Part shown: one piece after another, positions 1 to 12,094 of the stretch
Position numbering within the stretch: the first letter of the stretch is position 1
How the letters are laid out: every line of letters begins with the position of its first letter
Assembly: GCA_004794785.1 (NCBI GenBank)
Contig: SJOL01006435.1
Location: 198,285-262,284 of the forward strand
Direction: 5' to 3'
DNA: 64,000 nucleotides
Origin: Opisthorchis felineus
Taxonomy: Eukaryota > Platyhelminthes > Trematoda > Opisthorchiida > Opisthorchiidae
Made by a program: the position numbers and the translations under genes
Notes under the pieces: generated by a model
Told to the model about the DNA's origin: nothing
Seen by the model: only the letters and a program-made list of their open reading frames with translations
The model's database searches: none

Positions 1-320
1 AGCCTAACCGCAAGGCAGCGGTGTTGGGCTGTAAATGCAAGTACATTACCATTTTTACAGAACACGTCGCCACACATGTTCCAACCCCCAACCTGGAGGA
101 CCAGGAAACTGTGTTCGCTAGACCTCTGACCATTGACCAACCTGGTATGAGGGACTCTGCGAGTGTCACGGGACACCCCCCAGTGTAGCTCACTGGGTCA
201 CTGAGGTGCGCAAACCGCCACACCACGGTAAGGTCCAGTCTCTTCGTGACCCACACCCCACACCCCACTGATACTGCCATGCCTGTGAAGCCTCTCATGC
301 TCGCAAGTGGTCTGGTCATC
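1..320 (+). repeat. Dispersed repeat R3, copy 1 (left end cut by window)
   Basis: This stretch matches 59276-59610 (same strand) and the reverse complement of 44530-44740. Shared landmarks in order are a GGCAGCGGTG head, ACATGTTCCAAC, an AACCTGGAGGACCAGGA-type block, GACCAACCTGGTATGAG, and a CACAAACCGYCACACC block. It has no open reading frame and no tRNA-like promoter that I can see. It is an interspersed repeat of unknown class, probably a SINE-like element or a non-coding part of a larger transposon. Confidence 0.7.
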
Positions 321-3285
321 AGCCAATCTGATGCATAAACTAAACGTCCCCCGATTTGAGTCCTTCGACGATCACAGCCTATCGGTAATACGCGCATTTC
401 AATTTGGAACTGCCGTCACTTTTTTGTACCCGGTCTTTTCCCTCTGGTTCCAAACAAACTAAATTGTGTACATATTGTTCCGGGAACAACACTAAGCAAA
501 ATCAAGCGGGGTGTTAGCTACCTCGCTTAGGATTCCAATGGCTGGATGCGGCAAATAAATCCCTACTAAAGTCTTGCATCTCAAGAGAAGATTGACTTTC
601 TCGTGTAGCAACTAACCAGCCGTATTAAGTCTGAACTAAATTCGGTAAGCTGAGGGCATAATCAGTATCGCTTTGTCTAACCTTCTCGCCGTATCCGTAC
701 CTTGCCCAAAACAGTTTATGGGACAAGCAAATTGCCTTCAAACAAGATTACTCATGGCCATGCTCGATTGACTAACTGTCTCAAAGACTGGTGATGATCT
801 GGGACTGAAAACTAAAAAAGTGATTAGCATGCATATAGTAACGCTTAGTCTAGTGGTGATAACCAGACTCACTGGTTATTCAGGTACTCATAATCATCAC
901 GAAGATCCCTTCAGCAGTTATCCTGCGGAACAATCAATCTTGCTGCGTGTGGTCATCTTTCAATGTAACGTGCGCTACAACGACACGCCACGCCTAAAAA
1001 AAGGGGAACAAGAGTTTGTCAAAATAAAATGGTACTTTAACACCTGATAAAGTGAACCCACTAAAGTCAATGCATTTCAGCTAAAAGCCTAAGCAGCGGG
1101 ATAATTCTTGCAGGGCGGACGGTGCTGTGTGGCCCCGAGCTTGAGCGTCACTACATGCCATCAAAAGCACGCGCAAGACACTTGAGGTGGTTGATGGAAT
1201 TTTTCGAAATATCTATAAACGTTTTGCATCTCACCTCTCTAATTGCAAACATCTGGAACCGCTTGGTTAAAAATCCCGACATTTACTCCAATCCTCGTCA
1301 TGGTGTGAATGGAGCGGTGGGATGGACGACGAATGCAATGGAAAAATCAACTAATTGCTTGTTAATCACGTGACGTAATTATTTATGTTTCCCTATTCCT
1401 CAGACTAATTCATTACCCTTCCGGTGACTGCTCAAGTTTCAAGACGGAACTATTCTATTTTATACAAAGTCGACTCTATATTAACTGTTTTCATGATTTG
1501 ATTTATTCACATTCATTTCTGGGTTTGTTGTTGAACATTTTGTCCCATTTTGAACTGAACAACATTTTTCCCGTCTAATTTATCCGATAGCACACTGTCC
1601 TTTCTGTGCCATCCTGTGTTGCTAACTGCCCAATGTTCCATCTAGCCGTAAGCTTTCCTTTAATTCTGCTCATTATTTACTGTTAATTTCTTACAGAACC
1701 ACAGTCCACCTATCTATGCTGTCTGCCCACGTCTGATTCAATACATTGTTTGCTGCCCAATTGCGACTACTGAACAAACGCAGGTGAAGTTCGTAGAATT
1801 CGGTTTCACCGTAATTATTACCGACCGTCCGTCGTTGAATTAGACTATAGGTTACCTGTCAGATAGGACACCTAGATCGTGCGTTTAGGCTAATTAATCA
1901 ATTCCTTGCCTTGAGATCACGGCCTTAGCACAGGATCGTACTTTGTTATTGGGGTGAGTACTGGTGGGTCAGTTAGCATAGGCAGTCGTTGATTGGTTAG
2001 CTAAGCAGAGCAGTTTTATTGCAAACATTCCATCACAACCAATGACGCACCAGTAAACTCCTTTTCCAAAGCACTGATGACACCAACTAGATTGTTGGTG
2101 AAGCATTTGCAATCAAATTTCCCAGCAGAGCAAACAAACCAACAACCACGAATCAGCTGTTCACCAGGAACATACATTCTGTGTTGTCACCTGTTTCCCA
2201 AAAGGTCACGGATCTTCGACTGCCTCGTTCGTTTCAGCTGGCCAATATAGGTGCCGAAAATAAGATTAGGTTCAACGATTCACTGTATCACAATTTCAGA
2301 CATCAGATTTTGTTTAAGGGTGAACTTTCCAAAAGGCTCACTAGCCCCTGCCTGCAATTTTTTCCCATGTGCAATACTACTAATCATTTTTCAGTCCAAT
2401 CCTGAGATTTTTGCAAAAATGGAGTCATTGTTTTCACTTAGGTCAAGGCCAACCTGCTCCACCTTCTCGTGAAATGACATTTCATCACTTTTCACGTATT
2501 CTGGACGGTTTGCTATTTTTTTCATGATCAACTCAATCTCTGTCCTCACGCGACGTAAACCCTGCTTTTCAGCACTCCATGAGAATGAACTTCGTTCCAG
2601 GTTTGTCGAATTAACTGCTCGTGGAACATTCATCAACGCAACAAACTCTCAGCAACCTTGTGTTCTACGCGGTCGGTTACAAAGTCCAGTGAAAAGGACT
2701 AGATTACACCTAGATTGTTGTCACCTGGCTGAGCATTGGTCATGACATCTGCTGACCCATCTAAGCCAATGTTTGCATCAGCATTAGTGGCACGCACAGC
2801 TCGCTAAGGTGTGAATGTGAGTCTACGCCGCATCGACTAGGTTAGAATATTGCCGGTGCCATGGTAACAAACCCCTGTTCATCTGCTTGACCGGAAATTG
2901 CAACCGGGTTGACAACAACAAGATGCACAAAGTCCACACCGAGAAAATCTGTTTTGTAAAATGTTTAATCATCACCTATCTCCAAACCACTCTCCAACTT
3001 CACCTCCATCGTCTCTGTGTATGAACACAGCTAACGAGAGTGGACGTGAACTCAAACGGTTGAAGACGTATCACAAGCCAGGCAGTTAGGACCCTTGTGT
3101 TTCAAGCGGTGTTCACTGGTACAGTGACCGGGACTCAGCTTGAAAGCGTGAAGTTGCCAGAATCGTCAACTGATTTCACTGCCCATCTCACGCGCACTGG
3201 TTCATCGAACTCTCACAAGTGCGCTCACCTGGGAAGGAACATCTAAGGAGGTAGCATGTGTGAAAACCTGATCGGTCTAATCCTT
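321..3285. other. No recognisable gene
   Basis: Both strands are broken by frequent stops. A minus-strand frame at 2391-2636 (about 80 codons, lysine/glutamate-rich) is open and could be a relic of a coding repeat, but nothing in it is recognisable and the surrounding frames are closed. Confidence 0.5.
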
Positions 3286-3289
3286 TCTT

Positions 3290-4305
3290 TCCACAGGCAT
3301 TCGACAAGATGATTCGGACAGGATCACACAGGGTTAGGTCGGTTTATCACAGGTTTTTACCCTATCAATTCTTTTCAAAACCTCCTAAACAGGTTGGTTT
3401 GTTTCAGAAGGGCTTGGTAAACAATCTGGTACAGTTGAAGGATCGGCCCCCGGCAAACAGAACCAGGGACTGTGTCTACAAAATTAATTGTAACGACTGC
3501 ACTAAGGTCTAGATAGGACAGAAGGCTAGTGAACTTCACACCGGGATCGGAGGTCTTAGGAGGAAAATAAACAGGCCGCCGAGAAACGCAGATGAGCATT
3601 ACTGAAACACTCGACAATTGCGGAACATGCACTGGACACGGAACACAATATATTTAGAAAATGCAGAGGTTTTGAGGCGAGAACTACGGTCCACGTCACA
3701 GAGACTGATAGCCAAGGCGGTAGAAATCGCCAAGCATCCCAGTGTTGACAGAATAGAAGGCGTGGAACTGGCAAGCGTGTGGAGAACGGTCTTGGATCAG
3801 TTGAGTTAGCACGCGTTGGTGTGCGATTATCAGGAGGAGTAGTCATCATTTGAATTCCACTTAACCTTACCCACCTCCTCTACCCCCAACTAAATTGTCG
3901 CAACACTCACAAGCCCACGAAGACCAACGAAAATCTACCAGTGGCACTCGCGATGAACCATCAATTGAAGTACCCTGAAGTGGAAGATTAAGGAACAAAA
4001 AACCGATCGGAAGTAAGTTGAAACTCCCCCAACCCATTAATGCAAGATTTTTGTAACCACACTAACCGACAAGAACCGTTAACTAACACTCAATACTGAT
4101 CAAGTGCGCCAATATAAAGACGTCTTACTGACTGGTTCTCCGTCTGCCTTAAAACCTGGCCAACTTGATGACCTGCTCACTTGGCCTGATGAAGCTTTTG
4201 TGTCAAAAGCGAAATGTTGCCCAGTTAAAAACTACAGATTGTTTACCAAGCTCTTCTGAAACGATGACTTCTCAACCGGTTCCAAACTTTTTCCAACAGG
4301 TTGTT
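3290..4305 (+). pseudogene. 5'-truncated Penelope-like element: GIY-YIG end of the ORF plus 3' tail
   Basis: Translation of 3309-3809 gives the C-terminal part of a PLE protein very similar to the intact copy at 45307-47682. It keeps the TRDCVYKINCNDCTKV segment of the GIY-YIG endonuclease, then a stop codon where the YIG tyrosine should be (VYIG has become V-stop-IG). A frameshift lies around 3570-3620, and then the conserved end RIEGVELASVW. The non-coding tail at 4147-4302 matches the tail of the intact element (47999-48127), including a hammerhead-like motif. The reverse transcriptase part is missing. This copy is dead, and 5' truncation is what incomplete target-primed reverse transcription would leave. 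Confidence 0.9.
4183..4222 (+). ncRNA. Hammerhead-like motif in the tail of the truncated PLE
   Basis: CTGATGA at 4186-4192 is followed by one extra A, a 7 bp stem (GCTTTTG/CAAAAGC, loop TGT) and GAAA at 4211-4214. The same arrangement, extra A included, occurs in the intact PLE at 48048-48076. The extra nucleotide between the CUGAUGA box and stem II departs from the canonical hammerhead, and stem III would be very short, so activity is uncertain. Confidence 0.5.
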
Positions 4306-4384
4306 TTGTTATTATCTCACCTGTTGGATCATTTTGACGCTCTTGAAAACTGAGTACCCCGATGTTCAAGAGTCACTTAATAGT

Positions 4385-4590
4385 AGGGCAGAGCTTGGAC
4401 ACCTTAGTGGATAATGCGCTAACCTACTGACTGGAAGGCCCATGGTTTGAACCCAATCTGAGCATCTGGACTAGCCCTGTCTAGGCTTGGGCGACTGGAT
4501 AGTATCTCAGCACTCATGCTTCCTTCGGGTAGCCTGACAGTAAGGCAGCGAAAGGATGTTACAGCTGAAGTCATCGTTTCGTAACAATCT
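4385..4590 (+). repeat. tRNA-derived SINE, family S2
   Basis: The head resembles a tRNA with a TTAGTGGATAATGCG A-box-like stretch and GGCCCATGGTTTGAACCC as B-box. The body follows with CCTGTCTAGGCTTGGGC, an AGTATCTCAGC block and CTTCCTTCGGGTAGC. The same body occurs at 35965-36165 and, reversed, at 6985-7165. It is a pol III-type SINE without coding capacity. Confidence 0.7.
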
Positions 4591-4599
4591 GTTGATTTT

Positions 4600-6980
4600 T
4601 TGCTGGGCCGCACCCTCATTTGACACAATAGTTTCTTCAGACCGAGTGAGTTGATTGCCAGTTTGGCTGGGTTTTTATAGCAGACATAGAAACAATGAGT
4701 AAGGTCTTCCTCGAAACTAAACCGATGTTAAGTGTCCTTTCAAACTTCTTGTTCGCTAGTGTGAGTGGCTGTGTCCCACGACCGATATATTGAGGGATTT
4801 GGAACATGGAGTTAGCATCACGATCCCCATATTTTCATGATCTCACAGGTCGGTTTTCGACGAGATGTAAAAACTATTTTCTGGCATATCAGTCCCCATT
4901 GACCAGAACCCTTTCAGCTTGTTTAGGAATGGGATTCTATTACCAGAGAGAGATAGGAGACTTCCTTCCCGCCTAATGGAATTTGTTTTTTACAGTGGGC
5001 TATTTTTTTCGACACTCTCGAGGTTGTGTTTCAACCATCCTAACTTGATGTTTCACTGGAATTCAACGTGTGTTGGCTAGCCATGTAAGATGGGAATGTT
5101 CATGGCAAATACGAACAGTTGGTTATGATATCTGCCCAAAACGAGTCAGGGAATGACAGTGGAACAGCATTCCGGTGGAATCGAACCATGTTTTATCATT
5201 GGGGTGTTTCTGGTGCCTGTAAAGCATAATGGAAGTCAATTGATCATAAGTGGATAAACGCAACAAGTGTGAATAACACATTCCCGAAATTAATCATGCC
5301 ATATGCTTTGCAAAATGTGGGCCACCTGCGTAATCGTACTGAGGTGGGTGGGCTTCCCAAAAGGGAGCAGCGAATCGGTCCAATTCAAGTTGTTACGAAC
5401 AGAAACCTGTCCAAAAGTTGATCGGCAGTAGGCGCAGTGTAACTTGGTGTGAAAGTGTTTTACAAAATGTTCTTAGTTTAACCTTATTCACCAAAAATAC
5501 ACCTCAGAAGTAATCCATCAATAAAGAAGCAATCAAATGACGGGAGAATTGATAGCATTTTGACTAGCTTTGTGAAAAATACCCACCCAACATTGCGTCA
5601 TCTGCTCTGTTCCCCTATTACTGCGAGTATTTCCAGACTGGATCACTAATCCATCCAAGATAAGTCAGATGACGTAATTCACTGAGGCTTGTCACCTGTC
5701 AAGCTGAAGGGATGGCTTACCAATTCATTTCTACAGAAGCGTTTTATTCGATCTGCTGCGAATCTATAATGTTCTTTTGTGGTGTGCGTTTTTCAGCCGC
5801 GTTTATCATCATGTTAGTAAGCCGGATGGCGTTCAGTTTAATCCTTTTGCATTAGGCCATCGGCTTTTCGCAGACTAGATCTATGTGAAAACCGCCTCGC
5901 ATTGGGGTTTCATCTTCAAGTGGACTAGTTCAGCTGTGTGAATCGGCATTGCTGTAGTTACGTTTCCCAACGATGTTTTAGCTGTACTCATACTACTGGC
6001 AACACTACTGAAAGGGTGCAAATCATTGTGTTGCAAATCGTTAAAAGTCGCACTTTTGCTTGACCCATGGGGTACGACATAAGACGGACTTGAGAGTATT
6101 TTGTTCCAACGTGCCAACTAAATTGAATACCATCATTCTAAATAAACCTGTATCTTCTGGAAAATCACGGTTATTCGCCGTCATCCAGTAAATTGCTGCA
6201 AGTCTGTGGACAGTTTCCCCTAGAAAATTTCACATACTGAAATTTTGGTCAGTTTTAATCCAGTTATTCTTTCGTAGGCGTTTGAGTGCCAAGAAAAACA
6301 CACTATCGTTATTGATTTTGCTTGATTCAGTAAAATGCTGTCAAAGCTCGGGGTACTGCTCGATGATCCTACTCCCTGATGGTTGGCCAGCCAAATTTAT
6401 GCTGTCTTCCATAGTTCCTTCAGGTCACCCAACTGAAGATGCACATCAATAGTTCTGAATGTTTGAGCAGTCCCTGCGGCAAAGACAACAAATCCGACAA
6501 AACATTACAAGAAAGATGCATGTCACTGGTTTGTCTGCCTGGGGTATTGCACATTTCCCGCTACCAGAAAAGAACGACACCCGTTAATCCTGGTACCATC
6601 CTTTCGTGGTGCTCAGGACTGTCCCAACAAGGATGCATTCCAGATACTACAACGACACGTACTAACTCAATTTGCGGCCGATCGTTTATCGCAATTTAAC
6701 GTTTAAATAGGGAATGAGCTTGATGGAAATGCGAGGATTAGACCGGACTTATCGGTCCCAAGAAGCGCGAACGTGTTAGCGGACTGCACAGAGTAGTATT
6801 GAAAGGACATCTACAGACGAATCACTCAGGCATGAGCACGATCAGGCGTGATGATTCATATGCGTCCGGCGTGCACTTTAACACGTTAGCCTCAAATCTC
6901 AGCAGAGCCGAAGGTATGCAGCGCCGATGAACTCTTATAAGAGCAAAACTAGGGCTCAGCGCTTCCCCACCTTAAAGAAA
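4600..6980. other. No recognisable gene
   Basis: Only short chance frames occur. I see no splice-linked exons, no transposon domains and no repeats shared with the rest of the window. Confidence 0.5.
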
Positions 6981-6984
6981 TCAT

Positions 6985-7165
6985 TTAGCTGCAACACATC
7001 TAGCTACCATGTCAACGGAAGGAGGCACGAGGGCTGGGATACTGCCAGGATGCCCAAGACTAGACAGGAGCAGACGAGATGCTGAAGTCGGTTTCGGACC
7101 ACAGACCTTCTGGTCCGTAAGCTGGCCCCTTAACCACTGAGCTATCTCGACTCCCTTGGCGTGAA
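6985..7165 (-). repeat. tRNA-derived SINE, family S2 (reverse)
   Basis: Read on the minus strand it begins with a tRNA-like head (GATAGCTCAGTGGTTAAGG, an excellent A box, and GGTCTGTGGTCCGAAACC as a weaker B box). It continues into the S2 body with a CTAGTCTTGGGC block and AGTATCCCAGCCCTCGTGCC. The head does not form an intact tRNA gene. It ends about 200 bases upstream of the USP gene's promoter-like cluster. Confidence 0.75.
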
Positions 7166-7369
7166 CCAAACAGAATAATCGTGTGGGGACGGTAGAAAAA
7201 CCGTACAAACCAGAGTTAAGTGAATGTCAACCCTGCTTATAACACATTTCACGTCCTTTTATTTCCCCAATAATCTCAAAACACTGAAGGTCAGTACGCT
7301 TCAGCCCCGAGCTTTTAAACCTGTCGACTGGACGAGAAAATTCCGATCAATTCACCTACCGGCAACCAG

Positions 7370-7459
7370 CCAATGAGACCCAACCTATTGGTTCAACCAG
7401 CTCGGCACACCACGGCACATGTACGTAGGCGTGGACCCGAGCAGGTGGATGTTCATTGG
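7370..7459 (+). promoter_or_regulatory. CCAAT-box cluster upstream of the USP gene
   Basis: CCAAT at 7370-7374 and its reverse complement ATTGG at 7387-7391 and 7455-7459 lie within 90 bases. Just upstream, GAAAATTC (7336-7343) fits a minimal heat-shock-element pair (GAAnnTTC). NF-Y sites normally lie 50-100 bases before the transcription start, so this arrangement would place transcription near or inside the first in-frame ATG of the USP frame. Promoter function is inference. Confidence 0.35.
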
Positions 7460-8051
7460 TCAGTTGAAGCGTAGACGCACGTTGCCGGCGCCAGACGTGC
7501 CTGATGATGCACCAGACCGAAAACGGAGTTTTAAGGCCATAGCATCACTTCTAACGCCTTGTGAGATGACAGCGCAGCCGGAAAGCAAAAGATCTCGGAT
7601 CGTCCTATTTCCTATCGACGGCAGCACGCATTGTGAGCGCGCGTTTGCCTGGTATGTGGATAATCTGAAAGCACCAAAGGATCACCTGGTGTTCATCACC
7701 GTCGTTGAACCTGCCTACTCAAGCCGTGCATTCGAAGTGGCTATGGAAGCATATATCATGTCAGATATGGCTCCCGTTTTGGATGCAAGTATTACCAGAA
7801 GCAAACGTTTGTGCCGGGAGAAGATGCAAAAGGCCAAGGAACTTGGACTACATGCTCAAGCATTCCTTCATGTGGATTCCCGACCTGGTCATGCTGTTAC
7901 CGAGGCCATCGAGGAGCACAATGCCGCGATAGTGGTTATGGGCAGTCGTGGACTCGGTGCCTTTCGTCGGACGGTTTTGGGCAGCGTTAGTGGCTACGTG
8001 TTACATCATTCGCACGTGCCGGTAGTGATTGTGCCACCGGAAAATGAGTGA
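7419..8051 (+). CDS. Universal stress protein (UspA family)
   Basis: USP proteins are small cytosolic nucleotide-binding proteins linked to stress resistance; parasitic flatworms carry expanded sets. The frame encodes 210 residues. The USP fold starts at about residue 59 with IVLFPIDGS (Asp67, the adenine-contacting position) and ends with a VPVVIVP strand. The ATP-binding signature G-2X-G-9X-G-S is complete (Gly175, Gly178, Gly188, Ser189), so this is an ATP-binding type USP. The first ATG (7419) would add a 49-residue arginine/proline-rich leader unrelated to the fold. The ATG at 7566 gives 161 residues, the usual family length, and lies downstream of the CCAAT cluster, so I favour 7566 as the true start. 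The bases before 7566 (TTCTAAC, then TTGTGAG) could also be a splice or trans-splice acceptor. No introns are visible in the domain. An AATAAA at 8647-8652 is the nearest clear candidate polyadenylation signal noted. Confidence 0.92.
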   Translation: MYVGVDPSRWMFIGQLKRRRTLPAPDVPDDAPDRKRSFKAIASLLTPCEMTAQPESKRSRIVLFPIDGSTHCERAFAWYVDNLKAPKDHLVFITVVEPAYSSRAFEVAMEAYIMSDMAPVLDASITRSKRLCREKMQKAKELGLHAQAFLHVDSRPGHAVTEAIEEHNAAIVVMGSRGLGAFRRTVLGSVSGYVLHHSHVPVVIVPPENE

Positions 8052-9520
8052 GAAACACAAACACTTTGAATATGCCTTATTACCTGTATGCATATACTTG
8101 TTTTTTTCTGATTTACATGAATCCTCTCAATACAACTGTGGACTGTTTTCCTCGCGATATTCTGAAGGTCATCCGACCGTCAGAAAAAAGCAGTGTTTTC
8201 CGCTAGACTACGTTAAAATTCGGTCTATTTGGCAACAACGAGTACTTTCCGTTTTCTGTTGTAACGTCTACGGTAATCCCCTTCCTTAGGAGCGATTCTC
8301 CTAAAAAAAACGGGCAGCATCCCTCTGAAAAGGGTATTCATTCTGTCTCCTGAAGCAAGATTTCTTTTCGCCTACAGGTTCGTGGCTTAAGTGTAACCGT
8401 GCTTTTAACCTTTCAGAAGAGCATCTCCTATTCATACTGCCTGCATTCTGTATGATTACCGTATTCAACTCCCCTTGGGAGTTACCCTAGCAGGACTACC
8501 GGGTCCACCTCGATACTAGGTGGATGCCGAACAAATGGCACCCGGACAGCACAAATAAGATGTCCAAACGGGATGAAATTGTTTGTCCTCAACCGTTCAG
8601 TGTTTATTACATTCGCTGGAAAATTCAATCATCCATTCCGGCGTCAAATAAATTATCGGAAGAAAGGTAATCAATGAGTCTACTTTCGACGGAACGTAGC
8701 TAGAGCTGAATTGAAATAGGGAAAAACCACCCACTTGCGATTGAGTACCTTTCATGAACGACATTTTATACGGGGGAATACTGGACCACTCTCGTTAACT
8801 TTACAGAGATGTTCAGAAATTCGTTGGGGGAGATGCAGTGGTATGTTCTGTGGGTGTAAAGTACCACTGTAACCGTAAGTGAACAAAAACAGAAAATGGG
8901 AGACAGGATCTACACCGACGTCTCACCTTTTTATTCCTACACGCTGAACGCATTGATGTAAGTGAAAATACGTTTGGGGTAAGGCAGATTTCAGTCTCCG
9001 TCCGATACGGTTGGAAATGTGATCGCCTCCAAATGTATGGCAATTTGTTCCCTTCGGGGAGGGTTGTAGTCTAACAACTGGTTTGCCTTTCGCGTGAAAA
9101 GATTTGCCGAAGTAGCTACTGACAGGAACAATGTGGTCAAACTGAGTACTCGCTTGATACTTGGTCTGGTATGCCCGTGACTGTGACGCTTTCCTAACCA
9201 TCACTATAACACGCTAGTAATTAGTTATTAAGGTACAGATGGCCGTGAGTTACAAGGGGTCAAAAAGTCAGCTGTTCGGATGTATTCATCAAGTTTTAAT
9301 GGGACCGGGAACGGACATTCTTGATAATTCATTAATAGATGCTGATTAAAGCTCAACAACATAAATTGTGTGCATAAGTGACAAAATTAGAACCCCAACC
9401 AATCTTATCATTTGTGACGCTTACGACTGTCGGCCTATCCATTTAGATTGTTCTAAGTTTGCAAACGTGATTTTGTTAAAGTTACACAAGGACTTTGCTG
9501 ACGGGATTCGGGAATTTCGA
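8052..9520. other. USP 3' flank; no further gene recognised
   Basis: The first part may be 3' untranslated sequence of the USP gene (AATAAA at 8647-8652). The rest has short open frames on both strands with no recognisable domain. Confidence 0.45.
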
Positions 9521-9524
9521 ATAT

Positions 9525-9640
9525 ATATTTCATCTTGTAAGTGAAGCCAAGCTTTGCTCAAATGCCAAGAAGCATTGAACAGCTGTTTCATCCTTCGTCA
9601 GCAGTGCGCATCTCATGAAAATCCAAGAAGTGGAGAGATA
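9525..9640 (-). repeat. tRNA-derived SINE, family S1 (body only, reverse)
   Basis: The reverse complement of the S1 body: it reads TTTCATCTTGTAAGTGAAGCC, a GAAGCATTGAACAGCTGTTTC block and CAGCAGTGCGCATCTCA, the same order as the minus-strand copies at 33645-33840 and 52970-53160. The tRNA-like head is missing. Confidence 0.7.
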
Positions 9641-9664
9641 TCCTGTCTAAATGGGAGTTAATCA

Positions 9665-9852
9665 TACGGCTGATCAGACGTTTCTGGCCGAAAGGTTAAG
9701 TATTCATACTAGCCAGGAGGTCGCAGGTGCGAGTTTTCCTTCGCTTCTTGGGATCCGCAATTTCGATGACTCCTCATAGGGATGAAGCAGGCGTACGGTG
9801 CTTCTCGGCCTGGCAAGACAGACTGGTGAACTCTCCATTACAAAGACCCGTT
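9665..9852 (+). repeat. tRNA-derived SINE, family S1
   Basis: The head reads GGCTGATCAGACGTTTCTGG then CCGAAAGGTTAAG (A-box-like), followed by GCCAGGAGGTCGCAGG (decayed B-box region) and the S1 body (GACTCCTCATAGGG, TGCTTCTCGGCCT). It faces the reverse S1 fragment at 9525-9640, forming a tail-less inverted pair with only 25 bases between them. Confidence 0.75.
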
Positions 9853-10224
9853 TTGAGTTGCCACATTGACACATTGTTCGATCATTGGAAGTCGAAAACT
9901 CAGTACCGGGAACGCAAATGAACACTGGCTCCTTCTACATTAGATCAACTGGTCACACCGTGATCTGTGTTGATCCTGCCATGTACATCGTTTGATTTCC
10001 TCTTGGAAAAGAGAACGTTTAGCTCAGCCCAGTTGGCTGATCTTCCGAACTGCATCAATGAGGGAGGAAGTATAAATTTGACAGCTGTCTACTTAAAGCT
10101 AGTCACCGTACTTCCAAGCCAGGAGCTGTTTTCCTTCCAAAAAGCCTCAAATTTACAAAAAAACTAATGAGCTGCTAATGTGATAGTTAAGTGGTGTACC
10201 TAATTACCATCTTGTTATGACCGA

Positions 10225-10290
10225 GCACGTGTGTTCCGAGCGGGCCGTCATCAGCAAAGAAAGCGGATTCGAGTCCCGTCCATCTGCACG
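10225..10290 (+). repeat. Short tRNA-like fragment
   Basis: GTTCCGAGCGGGCC resembles an A box and GGATTCGAGTCCC a B box about 35 bases later. There is no cloverleaf of normal length, so this is a degraded tRNA or SINE head rather than a tRNA gene. Confidence 0.35.
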
Positions 10291-10339
10291 CTGTGTACTT
10301 GGGTCTAACTTTTCCAGATACCCGTCTCTTCTACACCTG

Positions 10340-12090
10340 TTCAGTGAACAGTTGTTAAGTTTGATGCTGGGTAACGTTTCACGCTAGACACAAACTTTTC
10401 AGACAGTGTGAGATTAGCCCAATTTTAGGAAAGGCGGAGAACCAGTCCGAAAGGTCTCTTTCAACTAACACACAATCAGCGTTTAATATCGCTTAACAAG
10501 GCTGACTGGCTTGATGGATTTACCAGCAGCTTTTCGGATGTTTTTGGGTCACTGATTATCTGAATCAAGGCACTTGAGTCAGTGATTCCCCTTGGGTGTC
10601 ATTTCCAACTTTTGTAGCTCTGTGTGGGTTAGTGAGTGTCATGACGATCTGGTTAAGGGTGAGAATACGCAAAGGTTTGGTCCGTTTGGGTCAAGTACTT
10701 CAGATTTAAACCACTTCACTTAATCACTACCCTTCATTAACTACCCCGAACAGTCACGTGTTAACTCGGCCGATCTAAAACCGCTGTCCATAGGTATGCC
10801 AGTTTCGACCCCTTCCATTCGATTCGCCTTAGGATGCCTGATGATTCCCGTCGATCGCTGCGGCATTAATCGTAGTCCCCGCCTAAAAACTTTAGTGATT
10901 CATTCAGTTATTCTTTGTTCGATGTTTATTACTCATCCCGCCATCGCCGAGTTTGTGGCTGGCGCTCAGTGCGCATCTGCGTTTCTCAGTGGTTTATTCA
11001 CTCTAGTCTTGTTTGCGTTCACTGATTCTGATATGAAACTCCATAGCTATCCGTCGTCCGTATTTTTATGCATCCGTCGGACCTAACTCTTTGAAGGCAT
11101 TCCTCGGTTCTAACTACCTGTAAGCGATGGTTCGGTAACACATTACTGAAGGTGCAGCTGAGCGGCCCTTTCTGGAACTGCGATTAACAGTTTCGTTTAA
11201 TACCTTCCAAGTAATCTCCTATCTTCCTGCTTAGCGTGGAACGGTAGACGTGCTAACCCACTGTTTGCAAAGTCATAATACCGTAATAAATACTGCCTTC
11301 AACGATCACTTAATCCGCTTTCTTGAAGTCTGTTTTGACCTCAGTTTGGACTGCTTTTCGGAAGACTTCTTCCGTACAACAGCCTTTGAACCGATTAAAC
11401 ATTATTGAGACGATGATAGCGAACACTTCATCAAGGAGGGGGGCGACGATTGTTCAGAACGCCACAGGTATCAATTGCTTTCCGGCACACTGTGGTTCTT
11501 GATTCTCGAGCTTATGTGTCACACAGTTGAGGAAGGATAAGTTGCTCAAAACTCTGTCTCTGCGGTGAATGTGATGTGTGGGTTTCAGTTATTAAAGTAA
11601 TTGTAAGATTCATTGACCTTGTTCACAGCAACTTTCTCCATTACATAACGCCAACATATCTTCTGTGGATACGGGGGTAAGGCTAGAGCTTTCTGTTTGG
11701 AATCTGTCATAAAGTTACTTGCCAAGACCTGCGCCATTGGAAGCACCTTGCTAGGCCTCACTTTTGAGCATAGCTCATGGAATAGGAAAAAATTAAGGGA
11801 TTTTCAGGCCTGCTTATGTGCCTTTCACCATTTCGTCTGCAGCAAGCGTTGTCCGTTCTGTTAACGACGTGTCCGCCTATAGTTAAAGTCAACCTTTGTC
11901 ACATTCGTTCTCAGGGATCTGACATGGAAATCCGCAGGAAGGTCATCTGATTCCACGTGGCAGTCCGTGAAACTCGTACGAAGTGTTAGTATAGGTCCTC
12001 CATCTGCTGCTATAGTTTGCCCAACTCGTGGTCTGGGCAACCCTTAGCGGCAAACCGAGTACCTATTATGGAACTACATATGGTAGAGTT
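10340..12090 (-). pseudogene. Decayed Penelope-like element, RT to GIY-YIG and tail (left part)
   Basis: On the minus strand the segment follows the protein order of the intact PLE. At 12060-11870 are relics of the RT palm (HELGKL, then NTSYEFHGLPRG). Around 11800 is a piece matching ERTQLSVDEIVEG, followed by KALALPPYPQKICWRYV where the intact copy has the WRYVDD box; both catalytic aspartates are lost. NPHITFTAETE follows. The GIY-YIG C-terminal part at 11080-10755 is closely similar to the intact element down to the stop and the CACGTGACTG after it. The non-coding tail at 10440-10360 still shows the GCTGGGTAACGTTTC block of the PLE terminal repeat and a ruined hammerhead-like motif. Many frameshifts and stops make it inactive. 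Confidence 0.8.
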
Positions 12091-12094
12091 AAAA

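Noticed and set aside
7078..7165. tRNA gene on the minus strand
   Set aside because: The A box is good but the B box deviates and the sequence continues into the S2 SINE body; no cloverleaf with paired acceptor ends.
10796..11086. Plus-strand frame of 96 codons
   Set aside because: It is the antisense of the decayed PLE's GIY-YIG region, matching the antisense frame of the intact element at 47373-47606.
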